Notes under the pieces: generated by a model | The model's database searches: none | What the model saw: the letters and a program-made list of their open reading frames with translations, nothing else | What the model was told of the DNA's origin: nothing | Position numbers and translations under genes: made by a program | Assembly: GCF_014204935.1 (NCBI RefSeq) | Contig: NZ_JACHMJ010000001.1 | Coordinates: forward strand, 124,001-188,000 | Length of the DNA stretch: 64,000 bases | Origin: Conyzicola lurida | Lineage (GTDB): Bacteria > Actinomycetota > Actinomycetes > Actinomycetales > Microbacteriaceae | Direction of reading: 5' to 3' | In this document: in pieces, positions 48,424 to 58,240 of the stretch | Position numbering within the stretch: the stretch's first letter is position 1 | Layout of the letters: each line of letters starts with the position of its first letter

Positions 48424-49725
48424 ATGTCCGCCATCCTCATCGCCAGCACCCCCGTGCACGGCCACGTCACCCCGCTGCTCGCCGTCGCCCGGTTCCTCGT
48501 CGCCCGGGGCCACCGGGTGCGGTTCCTCACCGGTGCCCGCTACCGCGACGCCGTCGTCGCGACCGGCGCGCACTACCTGCCCCTTCCCGCCGACGCGGAC
48601 TACGACGACTCGGACGTCAACGCCGCCTTCCCCGGCCGGGTCGGCCTCAGCGGGGTCGCCGGCATCCGCTACGACATCGCCCAGATCTTCCTCCGCCCGA
48701 TGCCCGCGCAGCTGCGGGCGATCGACACCGCCCTCGAGGCCGAGCCGGCCGACGCCGTTCTCACCGAGAGCATGTTCCTCGGCGCGGTCGCCCTGCTCAC
48801 CCGACCACGCTCCGAGCGCCCCGCCGTCGTCAACCTCGGCATCGTGCCGCTCGGCATCAGCAGCCGCGACACCGCGCCGTTCGGACTGGGCATCCCGCCG
48901 CTCGCGGGCCCCGCCGGACGCGTGCGCAACGCGCTGCTCTCGCTCGCCTCCCGCCGTTTCATCTTCGGCGGCGTACAGCGCGAGGCCGAGCGTCTCGTCG
49001 CCGAGTCCACGGGCGCCCGTCTCGATGCCTTTTTTATGGATGCCGCGGCCCTCGCCGACGCCGTCGTGCAGTTCTCCGTGCCGGGGTTCGAGTACCCGCG
49101 CAGCGACCTCCCCGACCGCGTCCACTTCGTCGGTCCGGTTTCGCGCTCCGCGACATCCGACGCCCCTCTGCCTGAATGGTGGGGCGATCTCGACGGGAGC
49201 CGCGCCGTGGTGCACGTGACCCAGGGCACGGTCGCCAACGCCGACTACGCCGAACTGATCGCCCCCGCCGTCGCCGGTCTCGCCGACGACGACGTGCTCG
49301 TGGTGGTCAGCACCGGCGGACGGCCGGTCTCGACGCTGGGTGCTCTGCCGGCCAACGTGCGGGCCGCGGAATACCTGCCGTACGACGCGCTGCTGCCGCT
49401 CACCGACGTCTACGTCAGCAACGGAGGATACGGCGGGGTACACGCGGCGATGCGGCACGGGGTGCCGCTCGTCGTCGCCGGCCAGACCGAGGACAAGGTG
49501 GAGGTCACCGCGCGGGTGGCGTGGAGCGGCGTCGGTATCAATCTGCGCACGAACCGTCCGACCGCGGCTGCCGTGCGCGACGCCGTGCGGACCGTGCTCG
49601 GCTCGTCCCGCTACCGCGAGGCGAGCGCCCGGATCGGGGCCGAGATCGACGCATCGTCCGGATTGCCGGGGCTGGAGGCGGTCGTGGTCGCCGCGGCCGG
49701 TGCGAACGAAAAAGTTTCACCCTGA
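48424..49725 (+). CDS. MGT-type glycosyltransferase (GT1 family)
   Basis: A 433-residue cytoplasmic GT-B enzyme. The N-terminal half starts SAILIASTPVHGHVTPLLAV with the conserved His of the family. The C-terminal half has the nucleotide-sugar site YLPYDALLPLTDVYVSNGGY followed by GGVHAAMRHGVPLVVAGQ. Relatives glycosylate macrolides, sterols, flavonoids or other small hydrophobic molecules, sometimes for detoxification. The acceptor is unknown; the divergent TetR gene suggests that a small molecule induces it. Confidence 0.88.
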   Translation: MSAILIASTPVHGHVTPLLAVARFLVARGHRVRFLTGARYRDAVVATGAHYLPLPADADYDDSDVNAAFPGRVGLSGVAGIRYDIAQIFLRPMPAQLRAIDTALEAEPADAVLTESMFLGAVALLTRPRSERPAVVNLGIVPLGISSRDTAPFGLGIPPLAGPAGRVRNALLSLASRRFIFGGVQREAERLVAESTGARLDAFFMDAAALADAVVQFSVPGFEYPRSDLPDRVHFVGPVSRSATSDAPLPEWWGDLDGSRAVVHVTQGTVANADYAELIAPAVAGLADDDVLVVVSTGGRPVSTLGALPANVRAAEYLPYDALLPLTDVYVSNGGYGGVHAAMRHGVPLVVAGQTEDKVEVTARVAWSGVGINLRTNRPTAAAVRDAVRTVLGSSRYREASARIGAEIDASSGLPGLEAVVVAAAGANEKVSP

Positions 49726-49810
49726 CACCCGTTACCAAGCCGATACGGTTCGTAGCGGATAAACGGGGTACGTGGCCGCGCACGCGCACATTTTTCCCGG
49801 GTCAGTGCCG

Positions 49811-49816
49811 TAAAAT
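49811..49816 (+). promoter_or_regulatory. -10 element close to the glmS start
   Basis: TAAAAT, 8 bases, ATG 49825. With no Shine-Dalgarno nearby, a leaderless or near-leaderless glmS mRNA is likely. No ribozyme-like glmS leader fits in the 99-base gap. Confidence 0.5.
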
Positions 49817-49824
49817 CTTGGCTC

Positions 49825-51675
49825 ATGTGCGGAATCGTGGGTTATGTCGGCGACAACAAGTCGCTCGAAGTTCTTCTCGGCGGCTTGAAGCGGCTCGAGT
49901 ACCGGGGTTACGACTCCGCTGGTGTCGCGATCATCGACCCGGAAGGCCACATCGGCACGCGCAAGCGCAGCGGCAAGCTGCAGATGCTCGTCGACGACCT
50001 CGAGACCACCCCGCTCGCCAACGGCGCGACCGGTATCGGCCACACCCGCTGGGCCACGCACGGCGGACCGACCGACCGTAACGCGCACCCGCAGCTGGGC
50101 GACAACGGCAAGCTCGCGCTGATCCACAACGGCATCATCGAGAACTTCTACGAGCTCAAAGAGGGCCTGCTCGCCAAGGGCGAGACCTTCACGAGCGATA
50201 CCGACTCCGAGGTCGCCGCCATCCTGGTCGGCCATGCCTACCAGGAGACCGGCGACCTGACCGAGGCACTGCGCCTCGTCGTCGCGAAGCTGCACGGCGC
50301 CTTCACCCTGCTCGTCATGCACGAGGACCAGCCCGGCGTCGTCGTCGGCGCACGCCGCAACTCGCCCCTCGTCATCGGCCTCGGCGACGGCGAGAACTTC
50401 CTCGGCTCCGACGTCGCCGCCTTCGTCGAGTTCACCCGTCGGGCCGTCGCGATCGGGCAGGACCAGATCGTCACGCTGCGCACCGACTCCGTGGTCGTCA
50501 CCGACTTCGACGGCAACCCGGTCGAGACCGAAGAGTTCGACATCCAATGGGACGCCTCCGCCGCGGAAAAGGGCGGCTGGTCCAGCTTCATGGCCAAGGA
50601 GATCAGCGAGGAGCCCGAGGCCGTCGCGAAGACGCTGCTCGGCCGCCTCGTCGACCACAAGGTGCGCCTGCCCGAGCTCGACTCGCTCGGCGAGGGGACG
50701 CTCGAGAACATCGACCGCATCGTCATCGTCGCCTGCGGCACCGCGGCCTACGCGGGCATGCTCGGCAAGTACGCCATCGAGAAGTGGTCGCGCATCCCCG
50801 TCGACGTCGAGCTCGCCCACGAGTTCCGCTACCGCGACCCGATCCTCACCGAGCGCACGCTCGTCGTGTCGATCAGCCAGAGCGGCGAGACCATGGACAC
50901 CCTCCTCGCCGTGCGCCACGCGCTCGAACAGGGTGCCAAGACGCTCTCCATCTGCAACACCCAGGGCGCCACGATCCCGCGCGACTCGCACGCCGTGCTC
51001 TACACGCACGCCGGTCCCGAGGTCGCGGTCGCCTCGACCAAGGCCTTCGTCGCCCAGATCACCGCGCTCTACCTGCTCGGCCTGCGCATCGGCGAGGCCC
51101 GCGGCACGCTGAGTGCCGAGCAGATCGCCGAGAACGCCGCCGAACTGCTCGCCATCCCCGAGAAGATCGACGAGGTGCTCGTCGCCTCGCAGTCCATCGG
51201 CCAGCTCGCGCACTGGATGACCGACACCCAGTCGGTGCTCTTCCTCGGCCGCAACGTCGGGTTCCCCGTCGCCCTCGAGGGTGCGCTCAAGCTCAAGGAG
51301 CTCGCTTACATCCACGCGGAAGGCTTCGCCGCCGGCGAGCTCAAGCACGGCCCGATCGCGTTGATCGAGCCCGGCCAGGTCGTCTTCGTCATCGTGCCGA
51401 GCCCGCGCGACCCGAACTCGCTGCACCCCAAGGTCGTCTCCAACATCCAGGAGATCCGTGCCCGCGGTGCGCGCGTCATCGCGATCGCCGAGAAGGGCGA
51501 CGCCGCCGTGCTGCCGTTCGCCGACGAGGTCATCCCGATCCCGCTCGCCGGCTCGCTGTTCGAACCGCTGCTCGCCGTCGTGCCGCTGCACATCTTCGGC
51601 ATGGAACTCGCCGCGGCCAAGGGCCTCGACGTCGACCAGCCGCGCAACCTGGCGAAGTCCGTTACGGTCGAGTAA
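49825..51675 (+). CDS. glmS: Glutamine-fructose-6-phosphate aminotransferase
   Basis: Makes glucosamine-6-phosphate from fructose-6-phosphate and glutamine, the first step to UDP-GlcNAc. 616 residues. MCGIVGYVG exposes the catalytic Cys2; GHTRWATHGGPTDRNAHPQL binds glutamine; two SIS domains follow (about 290-430 and 460-590) with SQSGETMDTL; and the C-terminus DQPRNLAKSVTVE is typical. acpS starts 19 bases after the stop. Confidence 0.98.
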   Translation: MCGIVGYVGDNKSLEVLLGGLKRLEYRGYDSAGVAIIDPEGHIGTRKRSGKLQMLVDDLETTPLANGATGIGHTRWATHGGPTDRNAHPQLGDNGKLALIHNGIIENFYELKEGLLAKGETFTSDTDSEVAAILVGHAYQETGDLTEALRLVVAKLHGAFTLLVMHEDQPGVVVGARRNSPLVIGLGDGENFLGSDVAAFVEFTRRAVAIGQDQIVTLRTDSVVVTDFDGNPVETEEFDIQWDASAAEKGGWSSFMAKEISEEPEAVAKTLLGRLVDHKVRLPELDSLGEGTLENIDRIVIVACGTAAYAGMLGKYAIEKWSRIPVDVELAHEFRYRDPILTERTLVVSISQSGETMDTLLAVRHALEQGAKTLSICNTQGATIPRDSHAVLYTHAGPEVAVASTKAFVAQITALYLLGLRIGEARGTLSAEQIAENAAELLAIPEKIDEVLVASQSIGQLAHWMTDTQSVLFLGRNVGFPVALEGALKLKELAYIHAEGFAAGELKHGPIALIEPGQVVFVIVPSPRDPNSLHPKVVSNIQEIRARGARVIAIAEKGDAAVLPFADEVIPIPLAGSLFEPLLAVVPLHIFGMELAAAKGLDVDQPRNLAKSVTVE

Positions 51676-51694
51676 TGCGTACCGGGACACCCAC

Positions 51695-52066
51695 GTGATC
51701 GTCGGCATCGGCGTTGACGTGGTCGATCTCGCGCGGTTCGAACGAGCTCTCAGCCGCACGCCGGCGCTCAAGAGCCGCCTCTTCGCCGACGTCGAGCTGA
51801 CCGACGGCGACCGCATTCTGCCGCTGCGCTCCCTCGCCGGACGCTTCGCCGCGAAAGAGGCGCTCATCAAAGCGCTCGGCGAGTCCACCGGAGTGCGCTG
51901 GCACCACATGCAGGTCGTCTCGAATTCCCACGGCAATCCCTCCCTGCAATTGACGGATGCCGCGTCCCGCATCGCCGCCCGCAAGGGAATCGGGGCCATC
52001 CACCTGTCGATGAGCCACGACGGGGGCATCGCCGTCGCCTACGTGATCGCGGAGGCCGTACAGTGA
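51695..52066 (+). CDS. acpS: Holo-[acyl-carrier-protein] synthase
   Basis: Attaches 4'-phosphopantetheine from CoA to acyl carrier protein. GTG 51695 gives MIVGIGVDVVDLARFERAL with the metal ligand Asp8; the second conserved site is FAAKEALIKALG with Glu55. 123 residues, as usual for the family. It overlaps alr by GTGA, a common pairing in actinobacteria. Confidence 0.96.
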   Translation: MIVGIGVDVVDLARFERALSRTPALKSRLFADVELTDGDRILPLRSLAGRFAAKEALIKALGESTGVRWHHMQVVSNSHGNPSLQLTDAASRIAARKGIGAIHLSMSHDGGIAVAYVIAEAVQ

Positions 52067-53160
52067 CCGCGCTGCGCGAGGCACGCATCGACCTGGGCGC
52101 GATCAGCCGGAACGTCGAGACCATCCGCGCCGCGGTCGACGGCACCGACGTGATGGTCGTGGTCAAGGCGAACGGCTACGGCCACGGCGCCGTCGAGTCC
52201 GCCCGCGCGGCGCTCGCCGGGGGAGCCGTCTCGCTCGGCGTCGTCGAGATCGAGGAGGCGCTCGCGCTGCGCGCCGCCGGCATCGACGCGCCCGTGCTGT
52301 CGTGGTTGCACGGCAGCGGGGCCGACTTCGACGCCGCGACCTCCGCCGGCATCGAGCTCGGCGTGAACAACCTCGACCAGCTGGAACGGATCGCCGCGGC
52401 ATCCGGGGTCTCGGTCGTGCACCTCAAGGTCGACAGCGGTCTCGGCCGCAACGGGGCGAACCCCGCCGAGTGCGCCGAACTGTTCGAGGCAGCGGTGCGC
52501 CACGAGCGTGCCGGGCGCCTGCAGGTGCGCGGGTTCTTCAGCCACCTCGCCAACGCGGGCGAGGCGGCCGACGCGGCGCAGGTCGCGCGCTTCACCGCGC
52601 TGCTCGACGAGGCCCGCGCCGCCGGGCTCGAGCCCGAGGTCGTGCACCTGGCCGCGACCGCCGCCGCGTTGCGCGTGCCGGAGTCGCGCTTCTCCCTCGT
52701 GCGCGTCGGGGTGGGCGCCTACGGGCTCTCGCCGTTCGACGATGCGACCAGCGCCGACCTCGGCCTCACCCCCGCGATGAGCCTCAGCGCCGAGATCATC
52801 TCGGTCAAGCGCGTGCCGGTCGGCAGCGGCGTCTCGTACGGCCACGACTACGTCACCGCGCGCGAGACTACGCTCGCGCTCGTGCCGATCGGGTACGCCG
52901 ACGGTATTCCGCGGCACGCGTCCGGCGCGGGACCCGTCTCGATCAACGGGCAGCGCTTCTCGCTCAGCGGCCGCGTCGCCATGGACCAGTTCGTGGTCGA
53001 CGTGGGCGACACCCCGGTCGCGGTCGGCGACCGCGCCGTGCTCTTCGGCGACCCGGCGACGGGTGCGCCGAGCGCCACCGACTGGGCGGACGCCGCCGGC
53101 ACGATCAACTACGAGGTGGTGACCCGCATCGGCAACCGGGTCGTGCGGGAGTACTCGTGA
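52063..53160 (+). CDS. alr: Alanine racemase
   Basis: PLP enzyme making D-alanine for peptidoglycan. 365 residues. PLP-binding Lys35 is in VVVKANGYGHG, and the C-terminal domain carries the catalytic Tyr in VSYGHDY. GTG 52063 overlaps acpS and the stop overlaps tsaE (GTGA). Only one alr is visible in the window. Confidence 0.97.
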   Translation: MTALREARIDLGAISRNVETIRAAVDGTDVMVVVKANGYGHGAVESARAALAGGAVSLGVVEIEEALALRAAGIDAPVLSWLHGSGADFDAATSAGIELGVNNLDQLERIAAASGVSVVHLKVDSGLGRNGANPAECAELFEAAVRHERAGRLQVRGFFSHLANAGEAADAAQVARFTALLDEARAAGLEPEVVHLAATAAALRVPESRFSLVRVGVGAYGLSPFDDATSADLGLTPAMSLSAEIISVKRVPVGSGVSYGHDYVTARETTLALVPIGYADGIPRHASGAGPVSINGQRFSLSGRVAMDQFVVDVGDTPVAVGDRAVLFGDPATGAPSATDWADAAGTINYEVVTRIGNRVVREYS

Positions 53161-53630
53161 TCTCGCTGCGCATCGAGACGCCCGAGCAGATGGCCGAGCT
53201 GGGTGCGACGATCGCGGGGCAGTTGCGCGCCGGCGACCTGGTCACGCTCAACGGCGAGCTCGGGGCGGGCAAGACCACGCTCACCCGCGGCCTCGGCGAG
53301 GCGCTCGGGGTGCGCGGCGCCGTCACCAGCCCGACCTTCGTGCTCGCGCGCACCCACCCGCGGGTCGACGGTGCCCCGCTCGTGCACGTCGACGCGTACC
53401 GGCTGTCGAGCGCGATCGAGCTCGACGACCTGGACATCGACTTCGCGGCATCCGTCGTCGTGGTGGAGTGGGGCGAGGGCCTCCTCGACGGCATCACCGA
53501 CGAGTGGCTGCAGCTCGACATCGTGCGGCCCGTCGGCGGCACCGTGACCGACGACGGGGTCGAGGCACGCGAGATCACCGTGACCGGCCACGGCGCGCGC
53601 TGGGCAGACCTGGCCTGGCTCGAGCGGTAG
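53157..53630 (+). CDS. tsaE: tRNA t6A synthesis ATPase TsaE
   Basis: ATPase that drives the TsaBDE complex forming N6-threonylcarbamoyl-adenosine on tRNA. GTG 53157 is the real start; the frame is open far upstream through alr. 157 residues with Walker A GELGAGKTT (33-41), SPTFVLAR and the DAYRLSS segment. tsaB, its partner, lies 177 bases downstream beyond an intergenic repeat. Confidence 0.95.
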   Translation: MISLRIETPEQMAELGATIAGQLRAGDLVTLNGELGAGKTTLTRGLGEALGVRGAVTSPTFVLARTHPRVDGAPLVHVDAYRLSSAIELDDLDIDFAASVVVVEWGEGLLDGITDEWLQLDIVRPVGGTVTDDGVEAREITVTGHGARWADLAWLER

Positions 53631-53650
53631 CGCCCCCGCTCCCCGCCGTG

Positions 53651-53757
53651 GCGCTGAGTTTTGTGGCGCACGCGCCCGTTCGTGCCCGCGCGCCCGAGAC
53701 AAACCACAGCGCGCCCGCGACAAACCTCCGCGCCCGCGACGACGCTCAGCGTCGTAC
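53651..53757. repeat. Intergenic palindromic repeat, copy B
   Basis: The second copy of the repeat at 31181, in the same orientation. Left arm GCGCTGAGTTTTGTGGCGC and the segment ending GACAAACCACAGCGC are partly complementary. It fills most of the tsaE-tsaB gap. Confidence 0.75.
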
Positions 53758-53795
53758 ACCCAGCGCGGTCGGCAGCGGGGTGCGGCACCCGCGAT

Positions 53796-53801
53796 TAAGC
53801 T
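53796..53801 (+). promoter_or_regulatory. -10 element of a probably leaderless tsaB start
   Basis: TAAGCT, 6 bases, GTG 53808. Same geometry as truA and the RarD-like gene. A new promoter here makes sense because the repeat separates tsaB from tsaE. Confidence 0.5.
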
Positions 53802-53807
53802 GACAGG

Positions 53808-54425
53808 GTGCTGCTCGCAATCGATACCTCCGCCGGAACGAGTGTCGCCCTCGTCGACCGCGACGCTGGGGTCCTGGCGGAGCGCGTCTCGCCCGACCCC
53901 CGCGGCCACGCCGAGATCGTCGGCAGCCTCATCCGCGAGTGCCTCGACGAGTCGGGGGTCGCGGTAACCGCCCTGTCCGGTGTCGCCGTCGGCATGGGGC
54001 CCGGCCCCTTCACGGGACTCCGCGTGGGCATCGCCGCCGCGCGCGCGTTCGCGTTCGGCGCGGGCAAGCCGGTCGTGCCCGTGGTGAGCCACGACGCCAT
54101 CGCCTTCGGGCTCGTCGTGCCCACGCTCGTGGTGACCGACGCCCGCCGCCGCGAGGTCTACTGGAGCACGTACAGCGGCACCGACGCCGAGGGGCTCCCC
54201 GTGCGGGTGAGCGGACCGGCGCTGTGCAAGCCGGCGGAGCTCGAGGGCGTGGTACCCGACTTCGCCGCGTACGAGCGGCTCGACGCGAGCGTGGTCTCCG
54301 CGGCATCCATCGGTCTGTTGGCCGAAGGCCTGTACCTGCACAAGCGGCCGTTCGCGGGCGACGAGGCCCTCTACCTGCGCTCGCCCGACGTGACCATGAG
54401 CGCCGGCCCGAAGCGGGTCAGCTGA
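53808..54425 (+). CDS. tsaB: tRNA t6A synthesis protein TsaB
   Basis: Inactive paralogue of TsaD that holds the t6A complex together. 205 residues, ASKHA fold: starts MLLAIDTSAGTSVALVDRDA and has GVAVGMGPGPFTGLRVGIAA. Its stop overlaps rimI by one base. Together with tsaE and tsaD it completes the bacterial-type t6A set except TsaC. Confidence 0.95.
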   Translation: MLLAIDTSAGTSVALVDRDAGVLAERVSPDPRGHAEIVGSLIRECLDESGVAVTALSGVAVGMGPGPFTGLRVGIAAARAFAFGAGKPVVPVVSHDAIAFGLVVPTLVVTDARRREVYWSTYSGTDAEGLPVRVSGPALCKPAELEGVVPDFAAYERLDASVVSAASIGLLAEGLYLHKRPFAGDEALYLRSPDVTMSAGPKRVS

Positions 54426-54912
54426 TGGTCTGGCAGCTACGGCGCGCGACGGTCGACGACCTCGACGCGATCATGGCGATCGAGCACGCCGTCTTCCCGA
54501 CCGACGCCTGGTCGGTCGAGTCGATGGGGTCTGAACTGTCGAGCACGCACGGCGTCTACCTCGTCGCGTTCGAGCACTCGGAGCCGCAGGACATCGTGGC
54601 GTACGCGGGGCTGCTCGCGCCGCGCGGCGCGTCGCAGGCCGACATCCAGTCCGTCGCCGTCGTCGAGAGCGCCCGCCGCCAGGGACTCGCCCGCACGCTT
54701 GTGCTCTCGCTCATCGACGAGGCGCGCGACCGCGGGGCGCGCGAGATCTTCCTCGAGGTGCGCGTGGACAACCCGGGCGCGCAGGCGCTCTACGACTCGC
54801 TCGGCTTCGAAGGGATCGCGGTGCGCAAGGGGTACTACCAGCCAGACAACGTGGACGGACTCGTGATGCGCCTCGAGGTGCCCGCACCCAAGACCTCGCC
54901 GGCGGTGGGCGC

Positions 54913-54916
<4 letters not shown>
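54425..54916 (+). CDS. rimI: Ribosomal protein S18-alanine N-acetyltransferase
   Basis: GNAT enzyme, 163 residues; in E. coli RimI acetylates the N-terminus of S18. ATG 54425 overlaps the tsaB stop. The acetyl-CoA loop is [10 protein letters not shown], and [20 protein letters not shown] is the typical RimI C-terminal motif. Position between tsaB and tsaD is conserved in actinobacteria. Confidence 0.93.
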
Positions 54917-55965
<1,049 letters not shown>

Positions 55966-56032
55966 TTGACGGCGTCCCACACTGGTGGGAGCATGGCTGC
56001 CATCCGTCGAATCGTGACCTGAGGAGCCTGCA

Positions 56033-56383
56033 ATGGCCGATCCCATCGAACCCGTCCCGCAATCCTTCGCGGCGAATCCGACGACGTACCCGGCCGGCAA
56101 ATCGCCGATCCTGTCGATCCTGTCGATGATCTCCGGCATCCTCGGAGTTCTCGCCGGGGTAGTCGGCGGCGGCTTCCTGTTCTCGGTCGCGGGCGTCGTG
56201 CTCGGGCACATCGGCCAGCGCAAAGAGCCGGAGGCGAAGGGCTTCTGGCTCACGGGCCTGATCACGGGGTACGTCGGAATTCTGCTCAACCTGATCGTGC
56301 TGGGCATCTGGATAGCGCTCTGGATCCTCTTCGCCACGAGCGGTGAAATGCGAGATTTCGACGACTTCTACCGGTACCGCTAG
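56033..56383 (+). CDS. DUF4190-like small membrane protein
   Basis: A 116-residue protein with a short Pro-containing N-terminus and two or three hydrophobic segments. SILSMISGILGVL and GHIGQRKEPEAKGFWLTGLI followed by GYVGI match the DUF4190 pattern. GAGGAG lies at 56020-56025. It is a paralogue of the next gene. Function unknown. Confidence 0.8.
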   Translation: MADPIEPVPQSFAANPTTYPAGKSPILSILSMISGILGVLAGVVGGGFLFSVAGVVLGHIGQRKEPEAKGFWLTGLITGYVGILLNLIVLGIWIALWILFATSGEMRDFDDFYRYR

Positions 56384-56436
56384 GGCGATTTCGCGCGTCC
56401 CTCGGTAGACTTGCCCCGACCTGTGAGGAGCACAAC

Positions 56437-56916
56437 ATGACTAACTCAGAAGACCAGTCGACGCCAGCCGTGCCGCCGGTGCCCCCAGCACCCGTCACGC
56501 CGCCCGAGTCCGCGCCCGTCGCGCCGCCCGCCGGCGAGGTGCGCCCCGACCCCTACGCGGCACCCGCGTACCCCACCGCCCCGCCCGCGTACGCGCCGGC
56601 CGGCAACGCCAACCCCTACGCGCCCACCGGCCCGGTCGAGCCCAAGGGCCTGTCGATCACCTCGATGATCCTCGGCATCGTCGGTCTGCTCTCCGGCGGA
56701 TTCGGCCTGCTGATCTCGATCGCCGCGGTCGTCACGGGACACCTCGCCCAGAAGCGCCAGACCGTCGCCGGCAAGCCGTTCTGGCTCACCGGCCTGATCA
56801 CCGGCTACATCGGTATCGCGCTCGGCCTGGTCGTGACGATCATCATCGTCATCGTGATCATCGCCGGCATCAACGCGGGCAGCACCGGCTACAGCGAGTA
56901 CTCGTACAACAGCTAG
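56437..56916 (+). CDS. DUF4190-like small membrane protein with Pro-rich arm
   Basis: A 159-residue protein. Residues 1-68 are Pro/Ala/Tyr-rich (repeats of the APPA and YAP type), and the rest has the DUF4190 pattern LSITSMILGIVGLL and GHLAQKRQ...FWLTGLITGYIGI. It shares WLTGLITGY with the preceding gene, indicating tandem duplication. Its TAG stop overlaps the TAG of the convergent methyltransferase gene in a CTAG. Confidence 0.8.
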   Translation: MTNSEDQSTPAVPPVPPAPVTPPESAPVAPPAGEVRPDPYAAPAYPTAPPAYAPAGNANPYAPTGPVEPKGLSITSMILGIVGLLSGGFGLLISIAAVVTGHLAQKRQTVAGKPFWLTGLITGYIGIALGLVVTIIIVIVIIAGINAGSTGYSEYSYNS

Positions 56917-58088
56917 ATCCGTTCTGCCACGAGAGCCACTCTCTTCCCCTCCACGCGAGTGAGGAAGAGGGTGGCTTTTCCGTTGCCCTTGAGCGACAGC
57001 TTCGATCGGAACGCGGCCGGGTCGATGTCGACGCCGCGCTTCTTGATCTCGAGTGTGCCGATGCCGAGGGTCTGCAGCCGCTTCTTGATCGCGCGTTCGT
57101 CGAGCGGCAGCGTCTCGGTGATGCGGAAGCCGACCGCGAACGGCGTCTCGACCTTGGTGTCGCTGCTGAGGTAGGCGATCTGGTCGCTGATCATGCGCGC
57201 GTCGATCGACCGGGCGAGATCGCCGATGAGCCGGGCGCGGATCACGGCGCCGTCGGGCTCGTAGAGGTACTCGCCGAGCGGACCGAGCTCGACGTCGGGG
57301 CTGTCGGCCGCGGCGGTGAGTTCGGCGGTGCCGTGCTCGCCGATCACCAGGGCGGCGCGGCCGACGCCGGGACGGGCGACCGCGCCGAACCAGACGCCGA
57401 GCTCCACGACGTCGCGGTCGACCGAGATCCACTGCGCCTCGGCGCCCGCCGGGATGAGGTCGCGGTCGACCCCGGGGCCGAGCTTGACGCCCGTCGGCAG
57501 CCGCGAGCCGATGCCGAACGCGAAGTCGAGGGAGGGCGACCAGTCCGCGGGGTCTTTCAGGCGGCGCACGCCGTCGCGGCGGGCCGGGTCCAGGTAGACG
57601 CCGTCGTAGTCGGCGAGGTCCACGTCTTCGGCGGACGCGTGCTCGATGCCCGCCTGCTCGAAGGGCGCGAGGTTGTACGCGGCGATCGCGGCAGTCACCT
57701 CGTCGCGCTCGACGCCGGTGACGCGCAGGTCGATCGCGGCCATGGCGAGCGCGTCGGCGCCGATGCCGCAACCGAGGTCGACGATGCGCGAGAGCCCCGC
57801 GTCGCGGAACCGCCCGGCGTGCATCGCCGCGACCCGCAGGCGTGTCGCCTGCTCGAGACCGGCCTCGGTGAACAGCATGCGGTCGGCGAACGGGCCGAAC
57901 TTCGCGGTCGCCCGCGAGCGCAACTTCGACTGGCTGAGCACCGCCGCCACGAGCGCGGGGGAGTGCCCGGCCTTCCGCAGCGCGGCGACAGATTTGACGA
58001 CATCCGCCGCCTGGTCGAACGGTGGGAGCGAATCCAGCAGCCGGAGACCCTCGGTGGACAACAGCTCGCGTAACTCGGTGGCCTCCAT
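56913..58088 (-). CDS. Class I SAM methyltransferase with THUMP-like domain
   Basis: A 391-residue protein. ATG 58088 (MEATELRELLSTEGLRLLDS) is chosen over starts inside the groES regulatory region. The Rossmann core has VDLGCGIGADALAM (SAM loop), TGVERDEVTAA and DGVYLDPARRDG. The C-terminal 90 residues resemble the THUMP-like domain of this actinobacterial family. Probably an RNA methyltransferase; the target is unknown. Confidence 0.85.
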   Translation of the reverse strand: MEATELRELLSTEGLRLLDSLPPFDQAADVVKSVAALRKAGHSPALVAAVLSQSKLRSRATAKFGPFADRMLFTEAGLEQATRLRVAAMHAGRFRDAGLSRIVDLGCGIGADALAMAAIDLRVTGVERDEVTAAIAAYNLAPFEQAGIEHASAEDVDLADYDGVYLDPARRDGVRRLKDPADWSPSLDFAFGIGSRLPTGVKLGPGVDRDLIPAGAEAQWISVDRDVVELGVWFGAVARPGVGRAALVIGEHGTAELTAAADSPDVELGPLGEYLYEPDGAVIRARLIGDLARSIDARMISDQIAYLSSDTKVETPFAVGFRITETLPLDERAIKKRLQTLGIGTLEIKKRGVDIDPAAFRSKLSLKGNGKATLFLTRVEGKRVALVAERI

Positions 58089-58131
58089 CCCCTCATTCTC
58101 GCCTACGACGAGGGCGGGATGACGCGGGCCG

Positions 58132-58158
58132 TTGGCACTCGGATTGATCGAGTGCCAA
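58132..58158 (+). promoter_or_regulatory. CIRCE operator 1 (HrcA site)
   Basis: TTGGCACTC, 9 bases, GAGTGCCAA: a perfect inverted repeat of the CIRCE class (consensus TTAGCACTC-N9-GAGTGCTAA). It overlaps the groES -35. Confidence 0.93.
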
Positions 58159-58173
58159 TATCCGACGTATAGT
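58144..58173 (+). promoter_or_regulatory. groES promoter
   Basis: TTGATC (58144-58149), 18 bases, TATAGT (58168-58173). Flanked by two CIRCE elements, so HrcA bound there would block transcription until heat shock. Confidence 0.7.
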
Positions 58174-58177
58174 TGGT

Positions 58178-58204
58178 CTGGCACTCTCGTACGGGAAGTG
58201 CCAA
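58178..58204 (+). promoter_or_regulatory. CIRCE operator 2 (HrcA site)
   Basis: CTGGCACTC, 9 bases, AAGTGCCAA: nearly perfect CIRCE, starting near the expected transcription start and 36 bases before the groES GTG. Confidence 0.88.
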
Positions 58205-58240
58205 CCAAAGTTTTCGTGAGTTAGAAAGAAGAGGTCAACT

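Noticed and set aside
49726-49824. glmS ribozyme-type leader
   Set aside because: The gap is too short and a -10 element lies 8 bases before the ATG.
49732-52029. Open frame of more than 700 codons antisense to glmS and acpS
   Set aside because: It covers several real genes on the other strand, lacks any recognisable motif and has shadow-like composition.
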